Assembly (NCBI GenBank): GCA_963971575.1
Contig: OZ020617.1
Span: forward strand, 41,946,606-42,010,605
Source: Liopterus haemorrhoidalis
Lineage: Eukaryota > Arthropoda > Insecta > Coleoptera > Dytiscidae
DNA: 64,000 bases
Direction: 5' to 3'
Shown here: piece after piece, positions 21,582-32,137 of the stretch
Numbering within the stretch: position 1 is the first letter of the stretch
Layout of the letters: each line of letters starts with the position of its first letter
The notes under the pieces: generated by a model
Told to the model about the DNA's origin: nothing
The model's database searches: none
The model's input: the letters and a program-made list of their open reading frames with translations, nothing else
Position numbers and translations under genes: made by a program

Positions 21582-22710
21582 TAGTGTTTCCAAAATGAAA
21601 TGGCCACCCTCACTTATTGATTCCAATAATGGCTGACAGCATAACCATTATACCTGCTGAGTTTATGGTTCTGTTAATAGTAGTTGACAAGACCGTAATA
21701 ATTTTTTAAAATAAACGTGTTTTCTCATATGCTATTTAGAATGAACTGTATACACTCACATGACATTCCTTCACATTTTTATCAGGCTTAGGACTGGCTA
21801 TATTTGAATTATAAATATAGGCATCTTTAAAAATCGTTTTGTTTTAAAGTCTTTATAGTCTATGTTAAATACTTTAAATTTGCACATTCAAAAATCATTC
21901 TTTTTTTGAACTCGTCAATTTATGGTAATTTAAAATTATTATAATATTAATCATTATCACTATTACCATTGTTTATATCACTATCAGAGTTTGTGTAACT
22001 ACCACTGTCATTTAAATTAATAATTAATGAAGATTTATTTGGTGGATTTATAAAAAAATGTGTTTCAATTATCTTTATGGTACATGTTCTACACCTTTTT
22101 TTCGCTGCTGATTTTTGCCACGAACAATGATACGTTGAATTGTTTTGCATGGAACACTAGTTAATTTCGCAGTTTTAAGTATAGGTTTGTCATTACCTTC
22201 CGAAACTAACTTTTTATAAACGTTCAGTATCAGAACTTTGCAATCTTCTGACAAATGACATTTTCCTTTAGTAGTCACGTCCACATTTACGCATTCCACG
22301 TCAACGTCCACATTTTCGCACTCCAAATTACCTTGCACAGATTCACTATTTTCATTACAGAAATTAGGAATTTGTTCAAAATCAAATGGTCGCCAAAGAG
22401 CCATGTTATTAATGTATGCACGCTATGAACGTTGAAAATTAACTAACAAACAAGTATAACAACCCCTAAAATTTAGAAACAATAGGATTATAAATTTGAA
22501 AAATATCCTTAATGGTTTTCAAGAAACTTCAATTGAACTACTATTACAGCTAGTAGCATATTCAATTATTCGTTGCATATTAAATTTAAAATTCCCTTAA
22601 TACCTCCTATATTATTTTTACAGCAACAAATCCTAGGATTTCTGTCATAAACCTATTATACCATTGTTAAGCTTCTTAACAAGACTGGCCATTTCATTTT
22701 GGAAATACTA
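21582..22710 (-). mobile_element. Tc1/mariner-superfamily element, internally deleted, TA TSD
   Basis: The ends are TAGTGTTTCCAAAATGAAAT at 21582 and its inverse ending TTTTGGAAATACTA at 22710, at least 25 bp of near-perfect inverted repeat. TA flanks both (21580-21581 and 22711-22712). At 1129 bp it holds only the N-terminal part of a transposase, so it is a deletion derivative. Confidence 0.8.
21947..22404 (-). pseudogene. Transposase N-terminal fragment (helix-turn-helix)
   Basis: The start at 22404 gives MALWRPFDFEQIPN. A helix-turn-helix-like segment follows: LSEDCKVLILNVYKKL and TSVPCKTIQRIIVRGK. This resembles the N-terminal DNA-binding domain of insect transposases with a DDE_3-type catalytic domain, which is missing here. 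The frame ends at 22075. A second frame continues to 21947 with a serine/asparagine-rich acidic tail (LNDSGSYTNSDSD), so a frameshift near 22110 is likely. It sits centrally in the 21582-22710 element, consistent with it being that element's own gene. Confidence 0.6.
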
Positions 22711-22712
22711 TA

Positions 22713-23090
22713 CTGAATAAACGTTTTTCTTAAATATTTGCTCTCAAAAAAAATTAATGAAACATAACCAATTTAAAATTTTGCACCTTCCTCTGCTTCA
22801 GACTACAAGAACAAAAGCCATACATTATTCTAGTATAGTATAAAAGACTTTTAGTACTCAAGAAGAAAAAATAAATAAATAAATAAATTAAATAATAAAA
22901 ATAATAATAAACATAAAATAATCTTTCGTATTTTTTCAGTTATGAACTTGTAATACTTGGGCATTTCCATCCTGTATATCAGCTATACAAGGTTTGATAA
23001 AAAAAACGTGGACTGCGTACATTGTGCAATACCCAGTAAGTGGAGAGATTGAATAGCTACCTAATATGTTACAGCTGTCCAGACTCGGAG
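22713..23090. other. Unassigned AT-rich DNA
   Basis: Contains a short AATA/AAATA-rich stretch near 22868-22905 and nothing recognisable as a gene. Confidence 0.4.
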
Positions 23091-23600
23091 CAAGGTATCT
23101 GATCTTCGTAATCTTCCTTATTATTGATTTAACAGCAAAAACGTATTTGACAATTGTTTATAATAAGAAAACAAATCTGTTATGTGCTATATACTATTGG
23201 ATGAATATTTGATGAGTTACGAGGACACGCCCCTAAAATCTTAAAATATCTCACTTATTATTTACTTTACATCAAAAATGTGTATGAGGATTTTTTTTCT
23301 CTTCATTGTAGTTTTAAGAAGGTTATTTAGGTGAGAAGGCGAATGTTACTTATAAGGCTGAAATATATACTTTATTATTTACTTAACAGTAAAAAGGAAT
23401 ATGAGAAAAGAAACCTTTCCTCTATGTTCAGTGCAGTTTTTAATAAGATATATTTTGGGAGCTATGGAGGGACCTACTTATAAACGAAGTATCTCACTTA
23501 TTAGTTTAACCATTAACCGACTATATGAATTTTGTCAGCCATCAGTTGTCTCGACGCCTTACCGGCGCTTGTAGTAAAACCGTTATATTTTTTGTGATTT
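23091..23600. repeat. Degenerate ~120-130-bp tandem array
   Basis: Three to four diverged units share 'tattattgatttaacagcaaaa', 'ataagaaaacaaatct' and 'tggatgaatatttgatgag' landmarks. A related array lies at about 42480-43050. Units differ by many substitutions, so the array is old. Confidence 0.6.
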
Positions 23601-23665
23601 GATATAAAAAAACTCGAAAATAAAAGATATAAATAGTGCATAAAGTATATCTACTATAATTTAAA

Positions 23666-24533
23666 TTATTTATTAACACAATTTTTACATATCAAATTTG
23701 AATGATCATTACAAACATTTTTCTTACAATATGCGCAATGTTGAAAAATTTGTCTTTTCTATTCACATAAATGGCATTGCGCTCGGTGTTTCTTTTTTGG
23801 TTGTGAGTTTGATGTCGAAGGTTCGTCCAGACCACATAATGTAGAAATATTCTTCTTCAAAGATTTACTCCGTATGTTTGAGAGACGTCGCTGAATTTGA
23901 TCCATGATTAATTCTTCACTCAATTCTTCGAGGTAGATATTTCGTCTATCGTTTTTTCCATGTTCCATTGTTTATAAATATTTGTATGGATTATATATCC
24001 TGCCAATCCAGCTATATCCAATAAATTCATAAAAAAAGCCATAGGCCATCTAGTACACTTTCTTTTACAGGTATACGATCGTAACATCTTATCCATTATC
24101 AGTTCCGCCTTTAGATTTGTTATAATCTATTATTATTTCAGGTTTTTGTTTATTTTCTGTCAAAGCATCATCGTGAAGCATAGAAGATAGTAATATAACA
24201 GCTCTACCCTTTTTTGGCACGTAGGAGACTAATGTGAGTGCTTTGGTAAACCCAAAAATAGAAGAAAATTCTTCCCGGGAACGATTTGCCTGAAAATTAT
24301 TTGGAATATATTGCTTATTTTTTCGAAGTGTTCCTAACAATGTGAGTCCAGAACTTTTAAGATTCAAAGCCAATTGTTTTGTAGTAAAAAAATTATCGCA
24401 CGTCACATTTAGATTGGTGTGATAATATGATGTACTCAACTTTTCAACAAGCTTTTCTCCGAGATTTGTCGCTCGTTCGTTACCCTCTTTACCTAAATAA
24501 GGAACTCCGCCTAGAGGATATCCATTTTCTGAA
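23666..24533 (-). pseudogene. piggyBac transposase C-terminal half, broken
   Basis: Minus-strand translation gives NGYPLGGVPYLGKEGNERAT, TCDNFFTTKQLALNL, LLGTLRKNKQYIP, KKGRAVILLSS and IIDYNKSKGGTDN. These cover two of the catalytic aspartate motifs (TCDNFF and DYNKSKGG). After a frameshift near 24092 the chain continues MDKMLRSYTCKRK, RWPMAFFMNLLDIAGLAGYI, then (third frame) LIMDQIQRRLSNIRSK. The C-terminal cysteine-rich domain reads CHLC, a stop, then CAYCKKNVCNDHS and CKNC. The N-terminal half is missing, replaced upstream by a LINE fragment. It cannot be active. Confidence 0.9.
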
Positions 24534-24845
24534 TCATTGATCCAAAATATTTATATACCATATTATTTTTTTTTCTAAATGGAATCCGAGGAACGTAACT
24601 ATTGTATCTTCGTGCAAAGTATTGTTATTTAAGTATCTATTTAAGGCTTGCTTCTGGGATATATTTGCAGCTTTTTGAACATGTTCACATTCTGTAGCTT
24701 CATCAATAAACGAGGAATCGTCAGCAAAAAGTATAGTCGTAGAAAACATATTACTTGGCAGGTTGTTTGTAAATATAAGAAAGAGGAACGGTCCTAGAAC
24801 CGTTCCCTGACCTATACCTAGATCTATAAGATGCCGAAAGATCAC
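24534..24845 (-). pseudogene. LINE reverse transcriptase fragment
   Basis: Minus-strand translation contains GQGTVLGPFLFLIFTNNLPS and LFADDSSFI, the RT motifs around the catalytic YADD box (FADD here), then VTFLGFHLEKK. It runs in the same direction as the piggyBac remnant and joins it at about 24534, so an open frame bridges them by chance. A jockey/CR1-like source is likely. Confidence 0.75.
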
Positions 24846-25045
24846 ATATCTAAGGCTACTTTCACTTAGAACTAAATCACTAATTCACTTAGAAATAAAT
24901 CTCCAGATGAACATCCAAACCGTTGGCGTAGATTTCTTAGTCACTAAGTTCTTGGTCGATTTACACTTCGCTTCCTCAAATTCTCTCCCTGCTGGAGAAG
25001 TTATAGTATTTCATATTATTTTCCATCTCGAGAATCCTGTCGTTC
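24846..25045. other. Unassigned DNA
   Basis: No feature recognised. Confidence 0.3.
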
Positions 25046-25926
25046 AGTTTGCTTAGCCGGCTCATTGATCCAGCTAAGTAAACGTGTCCACGAGACAACA
25101 GATTGGTCAGTTGTCAGTTTTCCCACCGTTCAACACGGTTGTTGGTTTGCGTCGTAGGTAGAACATCGCTCAGCTGGCTCTTGCATTATATGAACAGACA
25201 GCGGAAAGCAGAATTGTTTGGTCGGGTGTAATAAATGATAAAATTATCTAACATTTTTGCCGGGTTAATAGTAAATAAACAATTCACTTTATGTTAGGAA
25301 TATAGATCTTATGTAGTTACTGTATTTTAAACCAAATGTGTTAAGTTATGACGATGTTTATTGCCCTTATAAATCAGACATCTGGGATTTGGGCAATATT
25401 TTTAATATTTTTATATGGTATGGTTGTAAGAAAGTACAGACTAAATTTTCTAATAGAATGCCCTACAAAAAAGGCGATCAGCAACCACAGAAAATAGTTT
25501 TTACCGAAAATTTTAATTTTTAATTACAATAGCTTTCCGAAAAGTTAGTGTTACTTGGAAACATTTTGTCGGACTCGATAATATAAGGCTAAGTGCGAAT
25601 TGTGTGGACAAATTGTAAGTGCAAAAGGTAATTCGACAAGAAACTTAAATAGGCATATGAAAGAAAATCTGTTGGCGTTCCAAACTGTGAAAGATCATAG
25701 AAATAAATCTGCTACTACAACAGTGTATAGTTTAGCGAAGTTCAACATGACATCGATCAAGATCCGGATCACTTCGGTCACTGCTCACAATCGCCTGATC
25801 AATCGTATCCTTGAAACTATGCAGTGAGCCGTGAGCCGGTTCATTTCATTTGGTGAACCGCGTGATTTCGGTCTGTGTACTGAGCCGGCTCAGTGAGCCG
25901 GTTCGTTCATGAACGACCCATCTCTA
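25046..25926 (+). mobile_element. hAT element remnant with GAGCCGGCTCA sub-terminal repeats
   Basis: The right end finishes GAACGACCCATCTCTA at 25926. Copies of gagccgg(c/t)tca occur near 25820-25905 and again near 25052-25075, the kind of palindromic motif cluster hAT transposases bind. A BED-finger fragment lies between them. The left terminus and target duplication were not found, so the left limit is a guess. Confidence 0.5.
25540..25700 (+). pseudogene. hAT transposase BED zinc finger fragment
   Basis: Two frames combine to VSVTWKHFVGLDNIRL and AKCELCGQIVSAKG followed by STRNLNRHMKE. The aromatic pair (W..F), CxxC and H residues match a BED-type zinc finger, the N-terminal DNA-binding domain of many hAT transposases. 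A frameshift lies near 25592, and no catalytic domain follows, since only about 230 bp separate it from the element end. Confidence 0.7.
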
Positions 25927-26739
25927 CTCGTGATATATCCATGATATTGCAACTTTCTTTTTCGAATGGTGAAAAATTTAATAGACCAAGGAAGATTATT
26001 CATGTGAAATTAATAATTAACAGTGCTCAAGAAGGGAAATAGGGAGTGCAATTGTAAAGGCAATAAACATAAATTCCAGGGAAGATATGTAAAGTAATAT
26101 GTTACGTGAGAGCAAGTTCGCAAATATCTGAATTGTAAACTCGATCTATTTGACAATTGGGCAGAGAGAATAAATCGTTTCCTACCGGGATTATGGGTTT
26201 GTCATTGTCTGCAGCAATTCTAAATTTATAACATACTAAATCGTTGAAAATTCCAGTTAAATACAACTAGGTTATATTCTATCTTTTGTTAAAGTTGATC
26301 AATGACATTCGATGTGTTATAAAATTTATGTCCCACGCTTAAATGGTCAGTAAATGTGCAGTATATGGCTGGTCCAATGTCCATTTCGGAAGCTTGAAAC
26401 TTTGAACTTATAGAAAATTAATGGCGTGCTAATAAATCCACCTTGATTTCCAGAGAAATTGTTCCTCGTTTCGAGTATTTTAGATCGAGTAAGATCACAT
26501 AAAAATTTATGATCGAGGTGTAAAAATGGATTGAAGAATGCAATTTTATTGAAAGAATGTTTTTATAGTAGAACACGTACAGAAACGGCTAAAGGGGCGT
26601 TTGTAAAATTGAAAGGACTTTTACTAATCGAAGGCTTTTACAATTGAGAATGCGAATGCGAGAGTTACTGAAAGTTTTGTAAAAGAGATTTATTAAATTA
26701 AAAATAATTAAATTTATTCAGAATAATTTCCATTGACTT
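25927..26739. other. Unassigned DNA
   Basis: Nothing recognised. Confidence 0.35.
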
Positions 26740-27259
26740 CTGTACAACGATTCACTCTCGCAAAGTTTTAAACACGGGTTTCGATTCTTCATGCGATATT
26801 TTTATTTTATTTTCTCTTGACACCATCGTACCGCTAATCCGAGCTTCAGACTTTTTTCCACGGATTTTTACATGTAGAGATGGAAGTATTGTGTTACCAA
26901 ATTTTGTTTTCAAGATTTTTACAGATAAGCACGAATTAGGCTTTTTGTAACAATTAACTGTTTTTAGCGTATATCGGTCCATCTGTCTGTCTCGTCGTCT
27001 GTGAACTCGTGTAGAGCAAATTTGATTGAACGTATTTTAAAGAAATTTCATATTTAAGCTTCGGATGTAAGTATCTTAATTTGCTCAAATTTTGGTAAAG
27101 ATTCGTCCACCAGCATGGATAGTTTAGTGATGTCACTTTCATGTTTTTCACGAATACTGCGCAGCAGAGAAATATTTCGAAAACATTTATTTAACAGTAG
27201 TCGCTATATAAGTAATAACTAATAATATGAGATATTTTTTGATACGATTTAATACATTT

Positions 27260-27545
27260 TTATAACTTTTTATATTTTTGCAATATTATGAAATTGTCAA
27301 CATAATATATTTCGTTATTATCTTTTTCAATAATAATTTCGCTATTAGAAAGTAATTTGTGGTGACGGTCAGTTCTGTGGTGGACATACCTGATTTTTTC
27401 TTTTAGTTTTGGGAATATATAAAAAATATCCGGTGCCAAATCAGGACTAGATGCAGGATTAGTCAATAATTTGAAGGGAGTCGTTATTAAAAAAAGTTCA
27501 CGCAGAAAATGAGTGCGGGCGCGTTGTCATGGCTTCTAAATAGCG
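27260..27545 (-). pseudogene. Mariner transposase C-terminal remnant (unit A)
   Basis: Minus-strand translation contains a frameshifted HDN-like block near 27535 and then SSPDLAPDIFYIFPKLKEKI, matching the third catalytic block (YSPDLAPxDFFLFPKLKE) of mariners. The aspartate after AP is retained but one residue is lost. It ends at 27260. No inverted repeats were identified. Confidence 0.7.
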
Positions 27546-27554
27546 TGGTCCCAC

Positions 27555-28205
27555 TATTACATGCAAAAAATTAAAATGCTGACAAACCTTGTGAAACATA
27601 TAAAATTGACGATGCTAATATTGAACAGGTTGATACTTACAAGTATCTTGGGCAAGAAATATGTATTGACAGAAATAATCAAAATAACGATCTTCTGGAG
27701 AAAATCACTAGGATGGGCAGCAATTGCTAAACTACGAACATTTTCAAAATGATACCTTAGAGTGTCCTAAAAACTAAGCTTTCAAACTATATATAATGTC
27801 TATTTTAACTTACGGGGTGGAAACCTTAAAACATATCAAAACTTCTGCTAGAAAGCTACAAAGGTCCATGCAAAGCGCCATTCTTGGTATAATGATGACG
27901 GATGCCAAATACTGAAATTCATCAACAGGCGAAACTAATCGAGATCCATATAAAAATATTATTTATGAAATGGAAATGGGCAGAATATCTAGAACAACAG
28001 AAGACAGATGGTCCAAAGAGATTCTTAAGTGAAGATTAGCAGCAATTAGAGTAGACAAACGTAGCTGAAGAAGAACGTCACCTCGCTGGACTAATGACCT
28101 AAAGTGAATCTCTATGTACTGGTTGCAAGAAACTCAAGACAGAGAAAACTGGTATTTTTTTATGGCCTATATCAAGCAGTGGATTAAAATGTCTGAACGA
28201 TTATG
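27555..28205 (+). pseudogene. RTE-like LINE C-terminal remnant (unit A)
   Basis: Frames combine to VDTYKYLGQEI, RNNQNNDLLEKI, LTGWKP (from LTYGxET), KWKWAEYLEQQKTD, ETQDRENW-like sequence near 28130 and a tail resembling AYIQQWIKM near 28170-28185. This is the usual C-terminal succession of RTE/BovB-type ORF2 proteins. Many stops are present. Confidence 0.7.
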
Positions 28206-28319
28206 ATGCCAATTACTTTAAATAGAGCCTCCCATTGTTTTTCCGATATATTTTTCACTTCACTTCCTCTTGAAACCCTCGTACCGCTCATCAGAGTTTT
28301 CAAACTTATTTCCTCGGAT

Positions 28320-28465
28320 TTCTTTTATTTTTGGGAATAAATAAATCTACTCGATGCCAAATCATGACTATGTGGAGGATGAGTCAATAATTTGAGGGAA
28401 TCATTTCTAAAAACACGTTCGTTGTTTGAAAAATGTGTACGGGCGCGTTATCGTGGCCCCTAAAT
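28320..28465 (-). pseudogene. Mariner transposase scrap (unit B)
   Basis: Reverse translation includes GHDNAPVH, then NVFLEMIPSNY, paralleling the relic in unit A. It is too short to classify further. Confidence 0.5.
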
Positions 28466-28586
28466 AACGTGGCACTACTACTACATGCAAAAAAATAAAA
28501 AAAATAAAAAATGATGACAAAACGTACTTGTACTGAACGAGATGTATAAAATCGACGATACTAATATTGAATAGGTTGATGATTAC

Positions 28587-29337
28587 TATTGTATATTTGA
28601 CCTGAAAATTAACTATTTGGGACATATATTTTACATGACATATTTTTTATTATACTACTATATTTTTCTGTTACCATGAATATGAAATATGGTGCATGGC
28701 TGACTTTGGTCATATGGCTGAATTAGCCATAATACAATACTTCCCCTCAAAGTAGACTGCATCATTTATTTTTAATTTCATCAACTCCTAGATCTTTAAA
28801 AAATTTCTTATTTTTCGGACCAAACAAACTTTTCGTCAAAATATCTGCTATCATGTCTTCTGTTTGAAGATATTCAAATTTCTTATCTTCGTATGCTTCA
28901 CGAACAAAGTGGTATCGAATATCTATATGTTTCGTTCGTGTATGATGTACTGGATTTTTGACTAGATTTTGGGCTCCTTGGTTATCCCACTTCTGACACC
29001 ATTCCTTATCATTACTCATATGAGAGGTGCAACCGCTATCAAGACACCATTCATTATTTGAGAACTGATTCGAATTTAAAAATATTTCATAACATTTATT
29101 GATGACCGATCTAGGTGGTGTGAAATTTATTTTATTAGATATTGGACCTGAAAATTAACTATTTGGGACAAGAAAATATTTATTTATTTTATAGTTGAAT
29201 ATTATTTTAAACAACATATATCTTGACATATATTTTACATGACATATTTTTTATTATATATTTTTCTGTTACCATGAATATGAAATATGATGCATGGCTG
29301 ACTTTGGTCATATGGCTGAATTAGCCATAATACAATA
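28587..29337 (-). mobile_element. Internally deleted copia retrotransposon with LTRs, TSD attac
   Basis: Two similar terminal blocks (about 28587-28750 and 29143-29337) share 'aaaattaactatttggga' and 'tgactttggtcatatggctg', so they are LTRs. The element is flanked by attac at 28582-28586 and 29338-29342. Its outermost bases are TATTGTAT and ATACAATA rather than TG/CA. The left LTR lacks a stretch of about 40 bp found in the right one. The internal region keeps only the end of pol. Confidence 0.8.
28762..29019 (-). CDS. Copia pol C-terminus (RNase H), fragment
   Basis: The 85-residue frame reads MSNDKEWCQKWDNQGAQNLV, then NPVHHTRTKHIDIRYHFVRE and QTEDMIADILTKSL. The DNQ, TKHIDIRYHF and ADILTK motifs are the hallmark end of Ty1/copia RNase H domains. 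Protease, integrase and RT are deleted. It stays open to its natural-looking stop just before the 3' LTR, but upstream pol is missing, so it is not functional. Confidence 0.85.
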   Translation of the reverse strand: MSNDKEWCQKWDNQGAQNLVKNPVHHTRTKHIDIRYHFVREAYEDKKFEYLQTEDMIADILTKSLFGPKNKKFFKDLGVDEIKNK

Positions 29338-29882
29338 ATTACAAATAACTTGGGCACGAAATACGAATTTATAGAGATAATCAAAAGAGCAAAATCTTCG
29401 GGAGAATATCAAAGGAATGGTCAGCCTTTGATAAACCACGAAACATTTTTAAAAATGAAATCCAAAATTTCCTTAAAAAGAAAGTATTTAAACTATATGT
29501 CAGGACCGTCTTAACCTATTGGGCGGAAACCTTAAAACTAATCAAAGTTTCTGCTAGAAAACTGTAAATATTCTTTGTATAACGATGAAGGATAAAATGC
29601 TAAATACTGAAATTCGTCAAACTAATCGACAACCATACAAAAGTAGTATTCATGAAATGGAAATTGGCAGGATATCTAAAACAATAGAAGACGGATGGTT
29701 CAAATAGATGGTTAATTAGAGACCATGGGCAATCAAACGTAGCTAACGAAGAACATCCACTCACTGAATCGATGACCTAAAGCGAATTTCTATGAACTGG
29801 CAGGAAGAAACTCAAGACAGGGAAAACTGGAAATTTTTATGACCTATATCCAGCAGTGGATTGAAATATCTGAAAGATTATG

Positions 29883-30356
29883 ATACTGATGTGACTTGGT
29901 ATAGTATTTAAACTCACAACAATTTACATATGGATATCCTTTCTTCTAACGTCAGCAATGTAAAGATATATTGTCTAAATATCTAAAAATATGTCTTAAA
30001 CTATTTTTGTGTTAAACGTGGAATTCATTGTTTACTTTCACAAACATACTTCTGTGTATTCCAGAGATAAGAGTTGCCAACACTCCGAGCTCCAACGTCT
30101 TAGATTAAAAATATTTGCGTGGATGAATACGGTACAGCTGGTACAGCTAGTGATGATAACTTCGCATACTTCCGATGCAAAAGTATTGAAATTTGGCATC
30201 TGGGAAAATTTATGTGTGCTGTTAAATTTAAATTTTAGAAGCGACCTTGTTTGCATTCTTATCTCAGTTTCAATAAGCTAGACTGAAGTTATACAAAAAA
30301 TAATAAATAAAATATAATAAGAAATAAATATCGAATATTATTAATATTAAATAATT
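29883..30356. other. Unassigned DNA
   Basis: A 90-codon frame (30009-30281) and its antisense both lack recognisable domains. Confidence 0.35.
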
Positions 30357-30500
30357 TGAGTTGCTGTGACTCCGTGGTAAAATGCTTGCCTATGTAGTGA
30401 AGGGTCACGGGTTCATATCCAGGGCACAATTTCTGGACCATTAGGACCTGAAACATCACATCTCTTGGATATCTGAGTATACAATTATTGCTAAATTAGT
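30357..30500 (+). mobile_element. tRNA-derived SINE
   Basis: A tRNA-like head at about 30362-30427 has an A-box-like TGGTAAAATGC and a B-box-like GGGTTCATATCC about 30 bp later, then ccagggcac. A non-tRNA body follows (ctggaccattaggacctg). It is not a functional tRNA gene, because the acceptor stem does not pair well. The 3' limit is approximate. Confidence 0.6.
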
Positions 30501-30679
30501 TTACTTTTTAGGTAGATATTGCTAGTTTAGCAATAATTAGCAATATTTTATAAAGAATAATAAACACGTGAAATAAACTGATGATAAATCCTATTATCAT
30601 AAAGATGCTACTTTAGTCTTATTATACATTTAATTGGTTTACTACTAATTTTCACAATAAAAGACAAGTTGTTATAACT

Positions 30680-31960
30680 GAGGATATGATACCCCACGAA
30701 AATATTATAAAATCAAGAGTTCCGCAAGGCTCAATTATGGAGCCCTTGTTGTTCTTAATATCTATTAATGATACAGGAGTGGTCAATTAAGCCAAGTATG
30801 TTAAATACTTGGGAGTTTTGTTCGGCAAAAATGGATCCTTTACCGAACATATACGTAGGACGAAAATCAAGGTGGAAGATCTATCGGGCAAACTCAGAAG
30901 GCTTATGCCCAACATCGGGGGTGCAGGTTTCATCAAAAGGGGACTGTTACTGGGGACCGTCCACTCCACCATTTCGTATGGTGCGCCCATTTGGGGTGAT
31001 TTCTTGAGATATAAGGAGCATGAAAACCTGCTTGAAAGCTCACAAAGGAAGGCGCTACTTGGAGTGGTATCGGCATAACACACTGTATCGACGGTGGTAC
31101 TCCAAGTAATCACTGGCACTCTCCCCCTGAAAATTCATTTCGACGAGAGAAGAGATATTTTCTAAGCTTGGGGGAAGAGGGGAGAGTCCAGGCCAGGGCT
31201 CGCTCTCTAACCAGATGGCAGGCTGAATGGGATGCGCACACGGAGAAAGGACAATGGCCCAAACGCCTGATTTCCAGCATCGAAGAATGGAATCCATTTA
31301 ACGCAAGCTCTGACGGCACACGGATCATTCAGAGCTTTTACTTAAAGAATAGGGAAGGAACCGGACGACTTCTGTCTCTACTGCGGCGCAGTCGATATGG
31401 CTAAACACACACTGTTCGACTGTGCAAGATGGTCCGAACACCGGAGACTGACGGAGACCATATTACAAGCAAAGTTGTCGCCAGAGATCATAACAGAAAA
31501 AATGCTCAGTTCGAGGAATAACTGGGAAGAGGTCCGGCGGATGATACGATCAATCATGACGAAGAAAGAGTACGATGAAAGGATTTATCAAGAAGTAAGG
31601 GACGAAAGGAGCAACTAATCTAGCCCATCGTCGAGAGGTCATGTCTAGCGATAGTACCTCGACGGAGGAAAGGGGCCAAGCAAGGGTTTTAGTCGGTAGG
31701 CCTACTGGACAGTCCGACACTACCAGGGAGATACCCTCGGTGTCTCTAAATGATTTGCCCTGAAAAAATGAAGAAAAAAATCAGGGAGAGTTTTACTTTT
31801 TGCGGATGATACGGTTTATTTTTTAAACACTCCAACCTATTAAACTAGAAACAGCTGTTAACCAATATTATGAACATCTAATTAACTTGTTTGAAGAGAA
31901 GAAACTAAGATTAATGGTTGGAATCACTAGAAAAACTTCATGTTATCCTTTTTTGAATGA
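30680..31960 (+). pseudogene. LINE reverse transcriptase relic split by an R1-clade LINE
   Basis: 30710-30779 encodes SRVPQGSIMEPLLFLISIND, an RT motif. 31785-31960 encodes LLFADDTVYFLNT, the following catalytic motif, which is normally 20-40 residues away. Between them lies about 1 kb of unrelated LINE. The join regions read acaggag (30774-30780) and tcagggag (31771-31778), a possible 7-8 bp target duplication. The relic is otherwise decayed. A jockey/CR1-like source is likely. Confidence 0.7.
30781..31770 (+). mobile_element. R1-clade LINE, 5'-truncated
   Basis: Translation: YVKYLGVLFGKNGSFTEHI, KLRRLMPNIGGAGFIKRGLL and TVHSTISYGAPIWGDFLRY, then QRKALLGVVSA, a stop, and HTVSTVVLQVITGTLP. 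The C-terminus includes FCLYCGAVDMAKHTLFDCAR, a CCHC zinc motif, and ends EVRDERSN* at 31618, followed by 3' UTR to about 31770. RMPNxGG and YGAPIW are typical of R1-clade elements. The stop after VVSA replaces a usual tyrosine. A further frameshift lies near 31150. It is higher in GC than its host. Confidence 0.85.
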
Positions 31961-32016
31961 TTAAGGTAGGTATTTTACTTCTTTATACTCTCAAAACCAT
32001 GACAAAATACGCTATA

Positions 32017-32137
32017 CAGTGGCGTAGATCGAATTGTGTAGAGAATGGTGTAAGATAATCGGCCCCCAAGAAAAATTGACCTTTTCGGGTTCTGGTTCTG
32101 GTCCTGGTACGATGGCACCATCTTAGCTACGCCACTG
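32017..32137. mobile_element. 121-bp hAT-like MITE
   Basis: Perfect 11-bp inverted ends, CAGTGGCGTAG and CTACGCCACTG. This terminal sequence is of the widespread CAGTGGCGTAG hAT type. The flanking 8-mers (acgctata, cgacagta) do not match, so the duplication is lost or was altered. Confidence 0.7.

Larger units (their letters stand above)
26740..29882. repeat. Degraded tandem duplication of a mariner/RTE block
   Basis: Unit A (about 26740-28205) and unit B (about 28206-29882) contain the same order: a mariner remnant in reverse, an A-rich join, then RTE-like LINE sequence. Shared landmarks are 'accctcgtaccgct' / 'accatcgtaccgct', 'gggcgcgtt(g/a)tc(a/g)tgg' and 'ctaatattgaa(c/t)aggttgat'. Unit A has extra sequence at about 26890-27400 and unit B is split by a copia element. 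A single duplication followed by decay explains this better than two independent identical nestings. Confidence 0.6.
28490..29882 (+). pseudogene. RTE-like LINE remnant (unit B), split by copia
   Basis: 28490-28586 matches the start of the unit A LINE block, and the sequence resumes at 29343 with aaataacttgggcacgaaat (compare tatcttgggcaagaaat). It ends near 29880 with a segment equivalent to 'cctatatc(c/a)agcagtgg'. All frames are broken. The split point coincides with the copia element and its 5-bp duplication. Confidence 0.7.

Noticed and set aside
24534..24845. A fused LINE-piggyBac gene on the minus strand
   Set aside because: The open frame bridges two unrelated broken fragments. Both lack essential parts, so the fusion is accidental.
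30357..30430. Functional tRNA gene
   Set aside because: A- and B-box-like motifs are present but the acceptor stem does not pair and a non-tRNA body follows, so a SINE is more likely.
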